NCBI GenBank assembly: GCA_021773055.1
Contig: JAJFKV010000064.1
Coordinates: 62,001-126,000, forward strand
Length of the DNA stretch: 64,000 bases
Source of the DNA: Woeseiaceae bacterium
GTDB lineage: Bacteria > Pseudomonadota > Gammaproteobacteria > Steroidobacterales > Woeseiaceae
Reading direction: 5' to 3'
In this document: piece after piece, positions 1 through 9,136 of the stretch
Position numbering within the stretch: position 1 is the stretch's first letter
Layout: every line of letters begins with the position of its first letter
Translations under genes and position numbers: made by a program
The notes under the pieces: generated by a model
What the model was told of the DNA's origin: nothing
Database searches by the model: none
What the model saw: the letters and a program-made list of their open reading frames with translations, nothing else

Positions 1-2988
1 CTGTTCGATGTTAGTGGCCGCGTCGAAGTGGATGTTTCAGCTAATGACTGGCTCGTTGCTGCCAATGATTTTGTCATTTCCGTGCAGGACCATGAATGGC
101 CTGAAGCAACGCTGCGGATCGAGGCCAGCGCCGACGAGGACGGCCGCGTTGTGATGCTGGATGCGCGCGCCTCCTACCTGAATCTTGACGACCTGCGAGT
201 GCTGAGGCCGTGGTTCGCGGCAGACCAGAAGGATATTCTCACCGACCTTGAGCCGTCGGGCGTCATCAGAAACCTGGTTGCTACGGTATCCGACATCGAT
301 AGTGAAGCGCCGCGCTTCAACGTTTCGGCGGAGCTGGATCGGGTTGGTGTTGCCGGCTCGCCGACCCGTCCCGGTATGCGCGGATTTTCTGGACTGGTAA
401 GGGCTAATCGATCGGGTGGGCGGCTCGAAATCAGGTCCACAGACCTCGAAGTGAATGCGCCTGAATACTTGCCGGAGATCATTGCGGTTGACCGGGCGGA
501 CGGAACGGTGATTTGGCGCAGCAGCAATAGCCGTACGACCATACTCTCGGACAGCATTGCCATCGCCAGTGAGTTTTTCCAGAGCCAGAGTAACGTGCAG
601 TTGGTTCTGCACAAAGACGGCACATCGCCCGAGATTGATCTGGCGAGCAGCTGGAGCATCTCCGACCTTGCAGAGGCCAAACGCTTCATTCCGCAAAAGG
701 GACTGCAGTCCAAACTTTACGAGTGGTTTCAAATGGCGCTGGTCAGCGGCTCGATCACGCGCGGCACTACGACGCTGAACGGCCCGCTTGACAAGTTCCC
801 GTTCGATGGCGGCGAAGGGCGTTTGTTGGTGGAAGCATCAGTTCGCAACATGACGTTCAAATACCATGACAAGTGGCCGGCGACGGAACAGTCGGATATG
901 GAAGTCGTACTCGACAACGCCAGGCTGTACACGACACAGAATCGTTCGGTCAGTGCAGGTATCCCAGTCATCGATGCCGACATCGATATTCCGGATTTGC
1001 GAGATCCCGTATTGAGTATTGAGTCGTTTTCCGCCAGTTCGCTCGAAGCGATCCGGGAATTTTCCCTACGCAGCCCGATCGCAGACGTGTTCGGTGGGCA
1101 ACTTGATCGAGTATCTGTATCCGGCGACGCGTCCTTCACGCTAAATCTGATGGTACCTCTGAAGCGGGAACGCATACATGAGTTTGAGTTCGTCGCCCGC
1201 GTACGCAGCAACAGTGGCACCCTGGCTATCGAAGGCTTTGACCCGCCGATTACTGATCTGATCGGCGAAGTGACGATTGAGCGCGAGCAAATTTCCAGCG
1301 AAGGTCTTGGCGCGAGTTTTCTCGGGGAAGAAATCAGCATCGCGCTGACGCGTTCGGAGGATCCGCAATTCACCGTCGTTGCAACCGTACTCGGTGAAGC
1401 TACGGCGATGGGGATCGTTAACGATTTGGGTGCGCCGCTCGAAGGCGTGGTGAGTGGCTCTACGCCCTACCAGGCCCGCATCCTGTTTCCGGGCAGCAAT
1501 ACAGAAATACAGCCGCCTTTGACCATTCAGATCGATAGCGATCTCATGGGGCTCGGATTCGAATTGCCGGAGCCGCTTGGCAAGCCAGCGGATACTGTGC
1601 TGCAAATGTCCGGCGATATCCGCTTCCTGCCAGGTGGAGAGATAATCGAAAGTGCGGGTTTCGCCGAAGATCGATTGGCATGGCAATTGGCGTTTAATCA
1701 TCCCGAGGACAGTTGGGACTTCGACCGCGGCGTCGTAACGCTCGGTGGCGACGCCATGGAGGACGCTGATACTCGCGGTCTGCATATACGCGGTAAGACC
1801 GACACCGTACGACTGGAGGATTGGCTGAGCCTGTCTCGCAGTGGCGAAAAGAAGGTGGGTGCGGCGGAGCGAATTCGATCGATCGATCTTGTTATCGACG
1901 ATCTGTATCTGATCGGACAGCAGCTGAAAGGACATCACATTCGAGTTGATCGGAGCGCGCTCGATTGGCTGGTGCAGTTCAGCGGCGATGATGTGTTTGG
2001 CTCGGTTTTCGTTCCCTATGACTTTGGCGGCGATCGGGCCATGGTATTGAATATGGACAAACTGCGCCTGCCCGGCGAAGAGCAGGAAACAGGATCCGAA
2101 TCGGGGACCGGGCTCGACCCACGCAAGTTACCCCCTATAAAAATAACGGCAGCGGAGTTTGCGTTCGGCGACCGCTATCTTGGCGATGTCGAGGCGACGA
2201 TCGAAAGGACCGATGACGGTCTTGAGGCGGTCAGCATTATTGGCAAGGACGAAACCTTCGATATCGCCGGAACAGGTCGTTGGCTGGTAGATGCGGATGA
2301 CCCGCTGGGCAGCCACACATTCATTGCAGCGACGCTGACCAGTACCGATGTCGAAAAGACAATGGCCAGGCTGAACTTCCAGCCCGGCATAGTTAGTGCA
2401 GACATGAGCATGTTGTTCGACCTCGACTGGTCGGGAAGTCCGCGAGCCGATTTTTTCGACACGCTGGATGGATCGGTGCAGGTTCGATTTGGCAGTGGTC
2501 AGCTGGAAGAGGTTGATCCTGGTGCCGGCCGTGTGTTCGGACTGATGAGTATTGTCGAGTTGCCGCGCCGATTGTCGTTCGATTTTCGCGACGTTTTTAA
2601 CAAAGGGTTCGGTTTCGACACGATCGCCGCAACATTCAGAGTTGAAGATGGCAAGACCTACACCTGCGATCTGTCACTCGAAGGACCCGCCGCAGATATC
2701 GGTATTGTGGGCGAAGCCGATCTGGATCTTCGCACCTACGATCAGACGGCGATTGTGTCCGTGAACGTCGGTAACACCTTGCCGATAGTCGGTGCTGTAG
2801 TCGCGGGTCCCCAGGTTGCTGCCGTTTTGCTGATCTTCTCCCAGATATTCAAAAAGCCTCTGCAGGAGGTTGGCCAGGTCTATTACGCCATCAAGGGTTC
2901 ATGGGACGAGCCGTCGATCGACTCGACAAATTCTGCCGCTTTTGTCGCCAGCGGTGAACTGGCCAGTTGCCTGGGCGATAGTGAGTAA
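1..2988 (+). CDS. yhdP: YhdP/AsmA-like large envelope protein (5' end outside window)
   Basis: Frame open from base 1; ~990 aa visible with AsmA-like C-terminus (SADMSMLFDLDWSGSPRADFFDTLDGSVQVRFGSGQLEEVDPGAGRVFGLMSI); followed by nitrilase and tldD as in the usual yhdP-nit-tldD order. Confidence 0.88.
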   Translation: MFDVSGRVEVDVSANDWLVAANDFVISVQDHEWPEATLRIEASADEDGRVVMLDARASYLNLDDLRVLRPWFAADQKDILTDLEPSGVIRNLVATVSDIDSEAPRFNVSAELDRVGVAGSPTRPGMRGFSGLVRANRSGGRLEIRSTDLEVNAPEYLPEIIAVDRADGTVIWRSSNSRTTILSDSIAIASEFFQSQSNVQLVLHKDGTSPEIDLASSWSISDLAEAKRFIPQKGLQSKLYEWFQMALVSGSITRGTTTLNGPLDKFPFDGGEGRLLVEASVRNMTFKYHDKWPATEQSDMEVVLDNARLYTTQNRSVSAGIPVIDADIDIPDLRDPVLSIESFSASSLEAIREFSLRSPIADVFGGQLDRVSVSGDASFTLNLMVPLKRERIHEFEFVARVRSNSGTLAIEGFDPPITDLIGEVTIEREQISSEGLGASFLGEEISIALTRSEDPQFTVVATVLGEATAMGIVNDLGAPLEGVVSGSTPYQARILFPGSNTEIQPPLTIQIDSDLMGLGFELPEPLGKPADTVLQMSGDIRFLPGGEIIESAGFAEDRLAWQLAFNHPEDSWDFDRGVVTLGGDAMEDADTRGLHIRGKTDTVRLEDWLSLSRSGEKKVGAAERIRSIDLVIDDLYLIGQQLKGHHIRVDRSALDWLVQFSGDDVFGSVFVPYDFGGDRAMVLNMDKLRLPGEEQETGSESGTGLDPRKLPPIKITAAEFAFGDRYLGDVEATIERTDDGLEAVSIIGKDETFDIAGTGRWLVDADDPLGSHTFIAATLTSTDVEKTMARLNFQPGIVSADMSMLFDLDWSGSPRADFFDTLDGSVQVRFGSGQLEEVDPGAGRVFGLMSIVELPRRLSFDFRDVFNKGFGFDTIAATFRVEDGKTYTCDLSLEGPAADIGIVGEADLDLRTYDQTAIVSVNVGNTLPIVGAVVAGPQVAAVLLIFSQIFKKPLQEVGQVYYAIKGSWDEPSIDSTNSAAFVASGELASCLGDSE

Positions 2989-3808
2989 TCAGACGGTGCG
3001 TGTAGCAGCAATTCAGATGAACAGCGGCAGTGATGTTGGCGAGAACCTGCAGCTTGCAGACAAACTCATTGCTGGTGCTGCAGATGATGATTGCAGGTTA
3101 GTCGTTCTGCCCGAAAACTTCGCGCTGATGCCGGAACGGGGAAGGGATAAAGCGAAAGCAGCTGAGGAGCCCGGAGACGGCCCCATACAAACGTTTCTGT
3201 CCGACGCGTCAGCACGCTATGGATTGTGGATCGTCGCCGGTAGCATGCCGCTCAATTCGCCACAGATCGCGGCAGAACGCGTCTACGGTGGCTGTCCTGT
3301 TTACGATCCGAAGGGTAATGCACAGGCGATCTATCGAAAGATCCATTTATTTGATGTCGATCTTGCCGAGAATCAGGAATCCTATCGCGAATCGCGATCG
3401 ATGTACCCGGGTGACGACGTGGTTAGTGTGGATACACCGTGCGGGTGTGTCGGACTGACGATCTGCTATGACCTGCGATTCCCGGAGTTGTATCGGCAGC
3501 TGGTAGACATCGGGGCGACAGTCTTTACAGTGCCAGCGGCATTTACCGCGACCACGGGCGAGGCGCATTGGCACACACTTTTGCGTGCGCGTGCGATCGA
3601 AAATCTGGCGTATGTGATCGCGGCGGGGCAATATGGCGAGCATGCAGATGGTCGGTCGACGTACGGACATTCAATGATTGTCGACCCTTGGGGTCGTGTT
3701 CTGGCTGAAGCGGCTACAGGGAACTGTCATGTGGCGGCGGATTTCGATCCGGATTTACCTCAAAAACTACGTAGCGAGTTTCCCGCGCTCGCGAATCGGC
3801 GTCTCTAA
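2981..3808 (+). CDS. Carbon-nitrogen hydrolase family protein (Nit1-like amidase)
   Basis: GTG start at 2981 (VSNQTVRVAAIQMNSGSDVGENL), nitrilase Glu/Lys/Cys motifs (LPENFA, YRKIHLFD, GLTICYDLRFPELYR); overlaps end of yhdP. Confidence 0.9.
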   Translation: MSNQTVRVAAIQMNSGSDVGENLQLADKLIAGAADDDCRLVVLPENFALMPERGRDKAKAAEEPGDGPIQTFLSDASARYGLWIVAGSMPLNSPQIAAERVYGGCPVYDPKGNAQAIYRKIHLFDVDLAENQESYRESRSMYPGDDVVSVDTPCGCVGLTICYDLRFPELYRQLVDIGATVFTVPAAFTATTGEAHWHTLLRARAIENLAYVIAAGQYGEHADGRSTYGHSMIVDPWGRVLAEAATGNCHVAADFDPDLPQKLRSEFPALANRRL

Positions 3809-3826
3809 TCACCACGGAATTCAGAT

Positions 3827-5275
3827 TTGAAAAACAACGACAATTCGATCGATACGCTGATGGCCAGCATGCTCGAGCCCGCAGGGCTCGATGAAACGAG
3901 CTTAAGTGCAACGCTTGGCGGCATGATGCGCGGCGGCGTGGACTACGCCGATCTGTACTTTCAGGTGAGCCGCCACGAAAGCTGGACTCTTGAAGATGGC
4001 ATTATTCGAGAAGGCAGTTTCAACCTTGATCAAGGTGTTGGTGTGCGTGCCACAAGCGGCGAGAAGACCGGATTCGCCTACTCGGACGAACTGCAAATAC
4101 CAGCACTTGAAAAAGCGGCTGGCGCGGCGCGAGCAATTGCACGTCAGGGACAGGACAAGAGTGTACAGGCCTGGAGCCGAACCGACGTGGCGCCGTTGTA
4201 CCCGGCGGATGATCCAACAACGAGCATTGACGATACACAGAAGACGGCGTTGCTCAGCGAGATTGATGCGGCGACCCGTGATCTCGACAATCGCGTTGAG
4301 CAGGTGATCGTCAGTCTGGCGAGCAGTCAGGACTTGATTCTGGTCGCCGCCTCTGACGGCACCATGGCAGCAGACAGGCGGCCTTTGATTCGATTGAATG
4401 TGAGCGTAATCCTCGAACAGGATGGTCGGCGCGAGCAGGGATATGCTGGTGGCGGTGCACGTACCAACCTGAGTTATTTTCTGGACGGCGATATTCCAAT
4501 GGATTTTGCACGCGAAGCGGTTCGCCAGGCCATTGTGCAACTGGAGGCCATAGCGGCACCCGCCGGAACGATGCCGATCGTACTCGGACCTGGTTGGCCG
4601 GGAATACTACTGCATGAGGCAGTCGGGCATGGCCTCGAAGGTGATTTCAATCGCAAAGGCACGTCGGCCTTTAGTGGGAAAGTCGGACAAAAAGTCGCAT
4701 CGAAGCTGTGCACGATCGTGGATGATGGCACGCTCAACGATCGACGCGGCTCGCTTGCGGTCGACGACGAAGGTACGCCGGGCCAGTATTCCGTGCTGGT
4801 TGAGAACGGCATTCTCAAGGGCTACATGCAGGACAAACTGAACGCTCGTCTGATGAGAGTGAAATCGACCGGTAACGGGCGTCGCGAGTCATTTGCGCAC
4901 ACGCCGATGCCGCGCATGACCAATACTTATATGCTCGCCGGGCCGCATGATCCCGAAGAAATTATCGCGTCTGTTGAAAAGGGCATCTATGCACCAAACT
5001 TCGGCGGCGGGCAGGTTGATATTACGTCAGGCAAGTTCGTGTTTTCAGCGAGCGAGGCATATCTGATCGAAAAGGGCAAAGTCACCACCCCGGTCAAAGG
5101 TGCGATGCTAATTGGTGATGGTCCGGAAGCGCTCAACAAGATTTCGATGGTCGGCAATGATCTTGAATTCGACTCAGGTGTAGGTACTTGCGGTAAGGAA
5201 GGTCAATCCGTGCCTGTCGGAGTCGGTCAACCGACACTCAAGATCGACGAAATTACGGTCGGTGGTACCGGCTAG
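3827..5275 (+). CDS. tldD: Metalloprotease TldD
   Basis: [22 protein letters not shown] zinc-binding motif; full-length 482 aa. Confidence 0.96.
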   Translation: MKNNDNSIDTLMASMLEPAGLDETSLSATLGGMMRGGVDYADLYFQVSRHESWTLEDGIIREGSFNLDQGVGVRATSGEKTGFAYSDELQIPALEKAAGAARAIARQGQDKSVQAWSRTDVAPLYPADDPTTSIDDTQKTALLSEIDAATRDLDNRVEQVIVSLASSQDLILVAASDGTMAADRRPLIRLNVSVILEQDGRREQGYAGGGARTNLSYFLDGDIPMDFAREAVRQAIVQLEAIAAPAGTMPIVLGPGWPGILLHEAVGHGLEGDFNRKGTSAFSGKVGQKVASKLCTIVDDGTLNDRRGSLAVDDEGTPGQYSVLVENGILKGYMQDKLNARLMRVKSTGNGRRESFAHTPMPRMTNTYMLAGPHDPEEIIASVEKGIYAPNFGGGQVDITSGKFVFSASEAYLIEKGKVTTPVKGAMLIGDGPEALNKISMVGNDLEFDSGVGTCGKEGQSVPVGVGQPTLKIDEITVGGTG

Positions 5276-5322
5276 CAGAATCGCCTTTACATAAGTCGAA
5301 AATCGCACACTTCACACTGCAC

Positions 5323-5342
5323 AATGTGAGATAGCTCACTTC
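5323..5342 (+). promoter_or_regulatory. Putative CRP/Vfr-type binding site (AATGTGAGATAGCTCACTTC)
   Basis: TGTGA-N6-TCACT, one mismatch from TGTGA-N6-TCACA, in the tldD/small ORF intergenic region. Confidence 0.5.
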
Positions 5343-5395
5343 ATTAAACATAGTGCTGCGCTACCTTCTGACTCATCTCATGGAGGAAGATAGTG

Positions 5396-5566
5396 ATGGC
5401 ATTCGAAAATACAATAACTGAGCAGGACATGGACGCGAATGCCCAGCAGTTCGTACAAGGATTGCAGGGCGATATGGGCGATATGGAGCCGGATCTTTCG
5501 GTCGACGGTCTTTCGGAATCAATACTTTCGAGAATCCTGGGTTTATTCGGCTCAGCAAAATCCTGA
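5396..5566 (+). CDS. Putative 56-aa small protein (MAFENTITEQDMDANAQQFVQGLQGDMGDMEPDLSVDGLSESILSRILGLFGSAKS)
   Basis: ATG with upstream GGAGG-like RBS (atggaggaagatagtgATG); below the ORF-track length cutoff; hydrophobic/amphipathic C-terminus. Confidence 0.5.
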   Translation: MAFENTITEQDMDANAQQFVQGLQGDMGDMEPDLSVDGLSESILSRILGLFGSAKS

Positions 5567-5645
5567 CTTATAGGTAGATTCCTACTGGACAATGGCGCCC
5601 CGCTATGGAGAATGAATCGGCCCCGGGGAAGAAAAGTACAAGGTC

Positions 5646-5864
5646 ATGTGGGTCTCGAAACCAATCTACGAAAGCTTGCCCTACTTCTATTTGACGATAG
5701 GAGCCATCTGTCTGGGCGCTTCAATGTACGTTAATCACTGGTACTGGCCGACGATTTGCTTCGTCGTGGGGCTCGTGTGTCTGGTGGCGGGATTGGTTGT
5801 CTTATTGAAACGTCGTGACTACCGGGACACAGGCCGCCGCGCCGGTCAGCGACAGGATTACTAG
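5646..5864 (+). CDS. Small membrane protein, two predicted TM segments
   Basis: 72 aa ORF with hydrophobic stretches YFYLTIGAICLGASMYV and PTICFVVGLVCLVAGLVVLL and a basic C-terminus. Confidence 0.6.
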   Translation: MWVSKPIYESLPYFYLTIGAICLGASMYVNHWYWPTICFVVGLVCLVAGLVVLLKRRDYRDTGRRAGQRQDY

Positions 5865-5867
5865 CCC

Positions 5868-7145
5868 TTAGGTCTGGTTGACAGCCGAGTCATGATCGCC
5901 GGAATTCTCTCCGTCGATACTCTCAATCACATCATCAGCAATCGTCTCGCTACTGTCGAATTCACTCTGCTTGCGCAAGTCGTGATAAATGAGTTCGTGC
6001 ACTCCGAGTGACACCGTATCGCCATCTCTCAAGCGGTATTTCTTGACCTGTTTTTCGCCCAGAAACACGCCGTTGGTACTGTTCAGGTCTTCGATGACAC
6101 AGCCACTTTCGTCGCTGACAAGCTGGGCATGATGGCGACTCACGAACTTGCTCTTGATGTAGACCTCGTTGTCGGGCGAGCGGCCAACGATTACGCGGCC
6201 GAGCGGGAATGTCAGTACATTGACAACGTCGTCATTCGAGCGCAACTCGATGTGGGTGACGTGCGATTCATCGCTGCTACTTCGCTCCTGCTCAAGTTGC
6301 CGGAGTTGGTCGTAAATGCCGGTATTGCTTGGGTGTTCCTTCCAGTTCAGCTCTTCGGCGGCAGAAATAACGTCAGCCGCTTCAATGATACTTTTTTCGT
6401 CCGCGAACGTGCACAGAAGTGCTGTATCGCAGAGCGTATTGATGAGTCTTGGTACGCCGCCCGAGAATCGATACACCACATCGAAACAGTCGTCCGCAAA
6501 CAGGTCGGTATTCTTGCATCCGGCAACTGCCAGCCGACGTTCGATGTATTCGCGCATTTCGCGTCGATCGAGTGGGCCAATATGGAAGCGCAGGCGAACA
6601 CGTTGTACCAGCTGCTTCATGCTTTTGGAGTCGAGTGTGTCCTTGAGCTCCGGTTGGCCGGCCAGGATGATGCGTAGTACTTTTTCCTTGTGTGTTTCGA
6701 TGCCCGAGATCATGCGAATTTCTTCGAGGACCTTCTTGGTCAGGTTTTGTGCCTCGTCGACGACCAGCACAACCTTCTTGCCATTCGAATACTGTTCGAT
6801 CAGGAACATGTTGAGCATATCCAGCAGTTCGACCTTCTGCTTGTTGAACGGTTTGAAGCCGAACTCGGTCAGAATGGCCTGCAGAAACTGTGTTGGTGTT
6901 AGCTGAGTCTGTGAAACGACGGCATACAGAACGTCGTCCTCAAGTTCGGAAAGAAAAGACTGCAGCAGTGTGGTCTTGCCTGAGCCGATCTCGCCGGTGA
7001 TGACCACAAAGCCGTCGGCCAACCAGATGGTCGACTCCATATAGGCTTTCGCGCGCGCGTGCTGCTTGCTCCAATACAGGAACTCAGGGTCGGGCGTCAG
7101 CCGAAAGGGCTGCTCCGTCAGATGAAAGTGTTCTAAATAGGACAT
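5868..7145 (-). CDS. ExeA/GspA-type AAA ATPase with C-terminal FHA domain
   Basis: Walker A GEIGSGKT, Walker B VVLVVDEAQNL, N-terminal 'HFHLTEQPFRLTPDPEFLYWSKQH'; C-terminal FHA motif GRVIVGRSPDNEVYI...SRHHAQL...DLNSTNGVFLG. Confidence 0.9.
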   Translation of the reverse strand: MSYLEHFHLTEQPFRLTPDPEFLYWSKQHARAKAYMESTIWLADGFVVITGEIGSGKTTLLQSFLSELEDDVLYAVVSQTQLTPTQFLQAILTEFGFKPFNKQKVELLDMLNMFLIEQYSNGKKVVLVVDEAQNLTKKVLEEIRMISGIETHKEKVLRIILAGQPELKDTLDSKSMKQLVQRVRLRFHIGPLDRREMREYIERRLAVAGCKNTDLFADDCFDVVYRFSGGVPRLINTLCDTALLCTFADEKSIIEAADVISAAEELNWKEHPSNTGIYDQLRQLEQERSSSDESHVTHIELRSNDDVVNVLTFPLGRVIVGRSPDNEVYIKSKFVSRHHAQLVSDESGCVIEDLNSTNGVFLGEKQVKKYRLRDGDTVSLGVHELIYHDLRKQSEFDSSETIADDVIESIDGENSGDHDSAVNQT

Positions 7146-7211
7146 CGCTGTTGTGAGTTTACCTGCTTTTGGCCTGTACGGGTTACGCTGGTTCTCAACC
7201 AGGTAGGCGGA

Positions 7212-8288
7212 CTAGGTCACACTTCGGCCAATGCGGTCAATCTGCGTATCACGCTCTTCTGCTGTGTCTGCCACAACTGTGATATGGCCCAGTTTTCTGC
7301 CCTTGCGAGCTGTTTTTCCATAATCGTGCATCTGGCCAATTTTGAGAGCGCGGGTGGTCTCCGTAATCTCGCCGATAAGATTGACCATACCGGCATGGCC
7401 GTTGCACGCCGTGGAGCCGAGTGGCAGGTCCAGGATTGCGCGCAAGTGGTTCTCAAATTGACTGGTTTCCGATCCTTCGATACTCCAGTGACCGGAATTA
7501 TGTACTCGCGGCGCGAACTCATTGGCGAGTAACTCATCACCAACGACGAAGAGTTCCAGCGCCAGTACACCGACGTAGTCGAGGTGGTCGAGGAGGCGCT
7601 CTACGAAAGAGGATGCCTTCGTGCTCAGCTCCGGGGCGTCGACGGGCGATCGCGAAGTTCGCAATATTCCGTCAGTGTGACTATTTCGACTGAGCGGATA
7701 GATGGCGACCTCCCCACTCACACTACGTGCACCGATGCATGAAACCTCATAGTCGAATGGCACCCATCGCTCGGCGACTAGCGCCTGATCACCCAGCTCA
7801 CTCCAGGCGGCGTCCAGATCATCTGTACTAGCGGCAACAAACTGTCCTTTGCCGTCATAACCGAATCGACGAGTCTTGATCACCATCGGCAGGCCAAGTT
7901 TCTCGGCGGCGGCGTCCATGTCTTCGCGGCTATTGATCCCGTGATAGTCCGGCAACGGGATCTCAAGCTCATTGAACAGTCGCTTTTCGTCCAGACGGTC
8001 CTGGGAGTGTCTTAGTGCGGCAGCCGGTGGGTAGACGGGCGCGATGCCTGCAATATGCTGCAGCGCTTCGACCGGTACATTTTCGAATTCATAAGTGATT
8101 ACGTCACAGGTGTCTGCCAACGCGATTAACGCGACCGGGTCGTCGAAAGCGCTTTGAATGACTTTGCCGCACACGGCCGCTGGTGGTTTGTCGGCCGGAT
8201 CGACGAATCGAACCTCTGCGCCCAAATCACGAGCTGCGAATCCGAGCATCTGACCGAGTTGCCCGGCACCGATAATACCGATACGCAT
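7212..8288 (-). CDS. purK: 5-(carboxyamino)imidazole ribonucleotide synthase PurK
   Basis: Start at MRIGIIGAGQLGQMLGFAARDLG; ATP-grasp; adjacent to purE. Confidence 0.95.
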   Translation of the reverse strand: MRIGIIGAGQLGQMLGFAARDLGAEVRFVDPADKPPAAVCGKVIQSAFDDPVALIALADTCDVITYEFENVPVEALQHIAGIAPVYPPAAALRHSQDRLDEKRLFNELEIPLPDYHGINSREDMDAAAEKLGLPMVIKTRRFGYDGKGQFVAASTDDLDAAWSELGDQALVAERWVPFDYEVSCIGARSVSGEVAIYPLSRNSHTDGILRTSRSPVDAPELSTKASSFVERLLDHLDYVGVLALELFVVGDELLANEFAPRVHNSGHWSIEGSETSQFENHLRAILDLPLGSTACNGHAGMVNLIGEITETTRALKIGQMHDYGKTARKGRKLGHITVVADTAEERDTQIDRIGRSVT

Positions 8289-8292
8289 GTCT

Positions 8293-8781
8293 TTACTGTG
8301 TCGGGTCGCTGTCGGCCAGAACACTGTCGGTCTGGTTCTTGCGGAATGCGTCCAGCGACGCGGCAATTGTCGTGTCGTTATTGGCAAGTATGGCCGCAGC
8401 AAGCAATGCGGCATTTACGGCGCCTGCGCGCCCGATCGCCATGCAGCCAACGGGAATCCCGGCAGGCATCTGTGCGATCGAGAGCAAAGAGTCCATGCCA
8501 TTCAGTGCCTTGGACTGCACGGGGACACCAAGAACCGGCACACGAGTTTTGGAGGCCGCCATCCCCGGCAAATGTGCCGCGCCACCAGCGCCTGCGATGA
8601 TCACTTTCAAGCCGCGTTCCGCTGCAGTTCCAGCGTATTCAAATAGCAGGTCGGGCGTACGGTGCGCCGAGACTACTTGTACTTCATAGCTCACACCCAA
8701 CGCGTCCAGCGTTTCGGTCGCGTGTTGCATCGTTTCCCAGTCCGAACGGGAACCCATGATAATGCCGACATCGTTACTCAT
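8293..8781 (-). CDS. purE: 5-(carboxyamino)imidazole ribonucleotide mutase PurE
   Basis: [34 protein letters not shown] motifs. Confidence 0.97.
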   Translation of the reverse strand: MSNDVGIIMGSRSDWETMQHATETLDALGVSYEVQVVSAHRTPDLLFEYAGTAAERGLKVIIAGAGGAAHLPGMAASKTRVPVLGVPVQSKALNGMDSLLSIAQMPAGIPVGCMAIGRAGAVNAALLAAAILANNDTTIAASLDAFRKNQTDSVLADSDPTQ

Positions 8782-8802
8782 CGAGAAATTCTATCACTAT
8801 AG

Positions 8803-9063
8803 TTAGCGGCGCAGCTTTGCCATTTGTTCCCGGATCGGTTCCGGGTCGATATGACGCATCAGTTTGCCAATGTATTGTTTTTGCCGGCGCAGTGCGCCAT
8901 GTGCTTTGATTTGCTGTGCTTCGATGACCGCCTCACGGAGGTTGTCATCGATGGTCAGGCTGTCGAGCTCGGTTTGCTTAAGCGTCATGAGCTCCTCACC
9001 CAGCTTCTGCAGGGCAATATACTCGCGTTTTCGTGCGCTTTTGCTGGGCTTTAATTCAGTCAC
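8803..9063 (-). CDS. DarP/YjgA (DUF615)-like protein, short form
   Basis: 86 aa resembling the N-terminal half of YjgA (SARKREYIALQKLGEEL...LREAVIEAQQIKAHGALRRQKQYIGKLMRHIDPEPIR); adjacent to pmbA. Confidence 0.8.
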   Translation of the reverse strand: MTELKPSKSARKREYIALQKLGEELMTLKQTELDSLTIDDNLREAVIEAQQIKAHGALRRQKQYIGKLMRHIDPEPIREQMAKLRR

Positions 9064-9136
9064 TGGTTACAGTACTCCCGGCGGTCACTCCACCGATTAG
9101 CGGCCGGAGTCTAACACGCGTAAGGAATGTTCCAAT

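Noticed and set aside
37-732. Long antisense ORFs opposite yhdP (and similar shadows opposite tldD, surA, lptD, mrdA)
   Set aside because: High-GC shadow ORFs in frames opposite well-supported genes; no domain signatures or RBS support.
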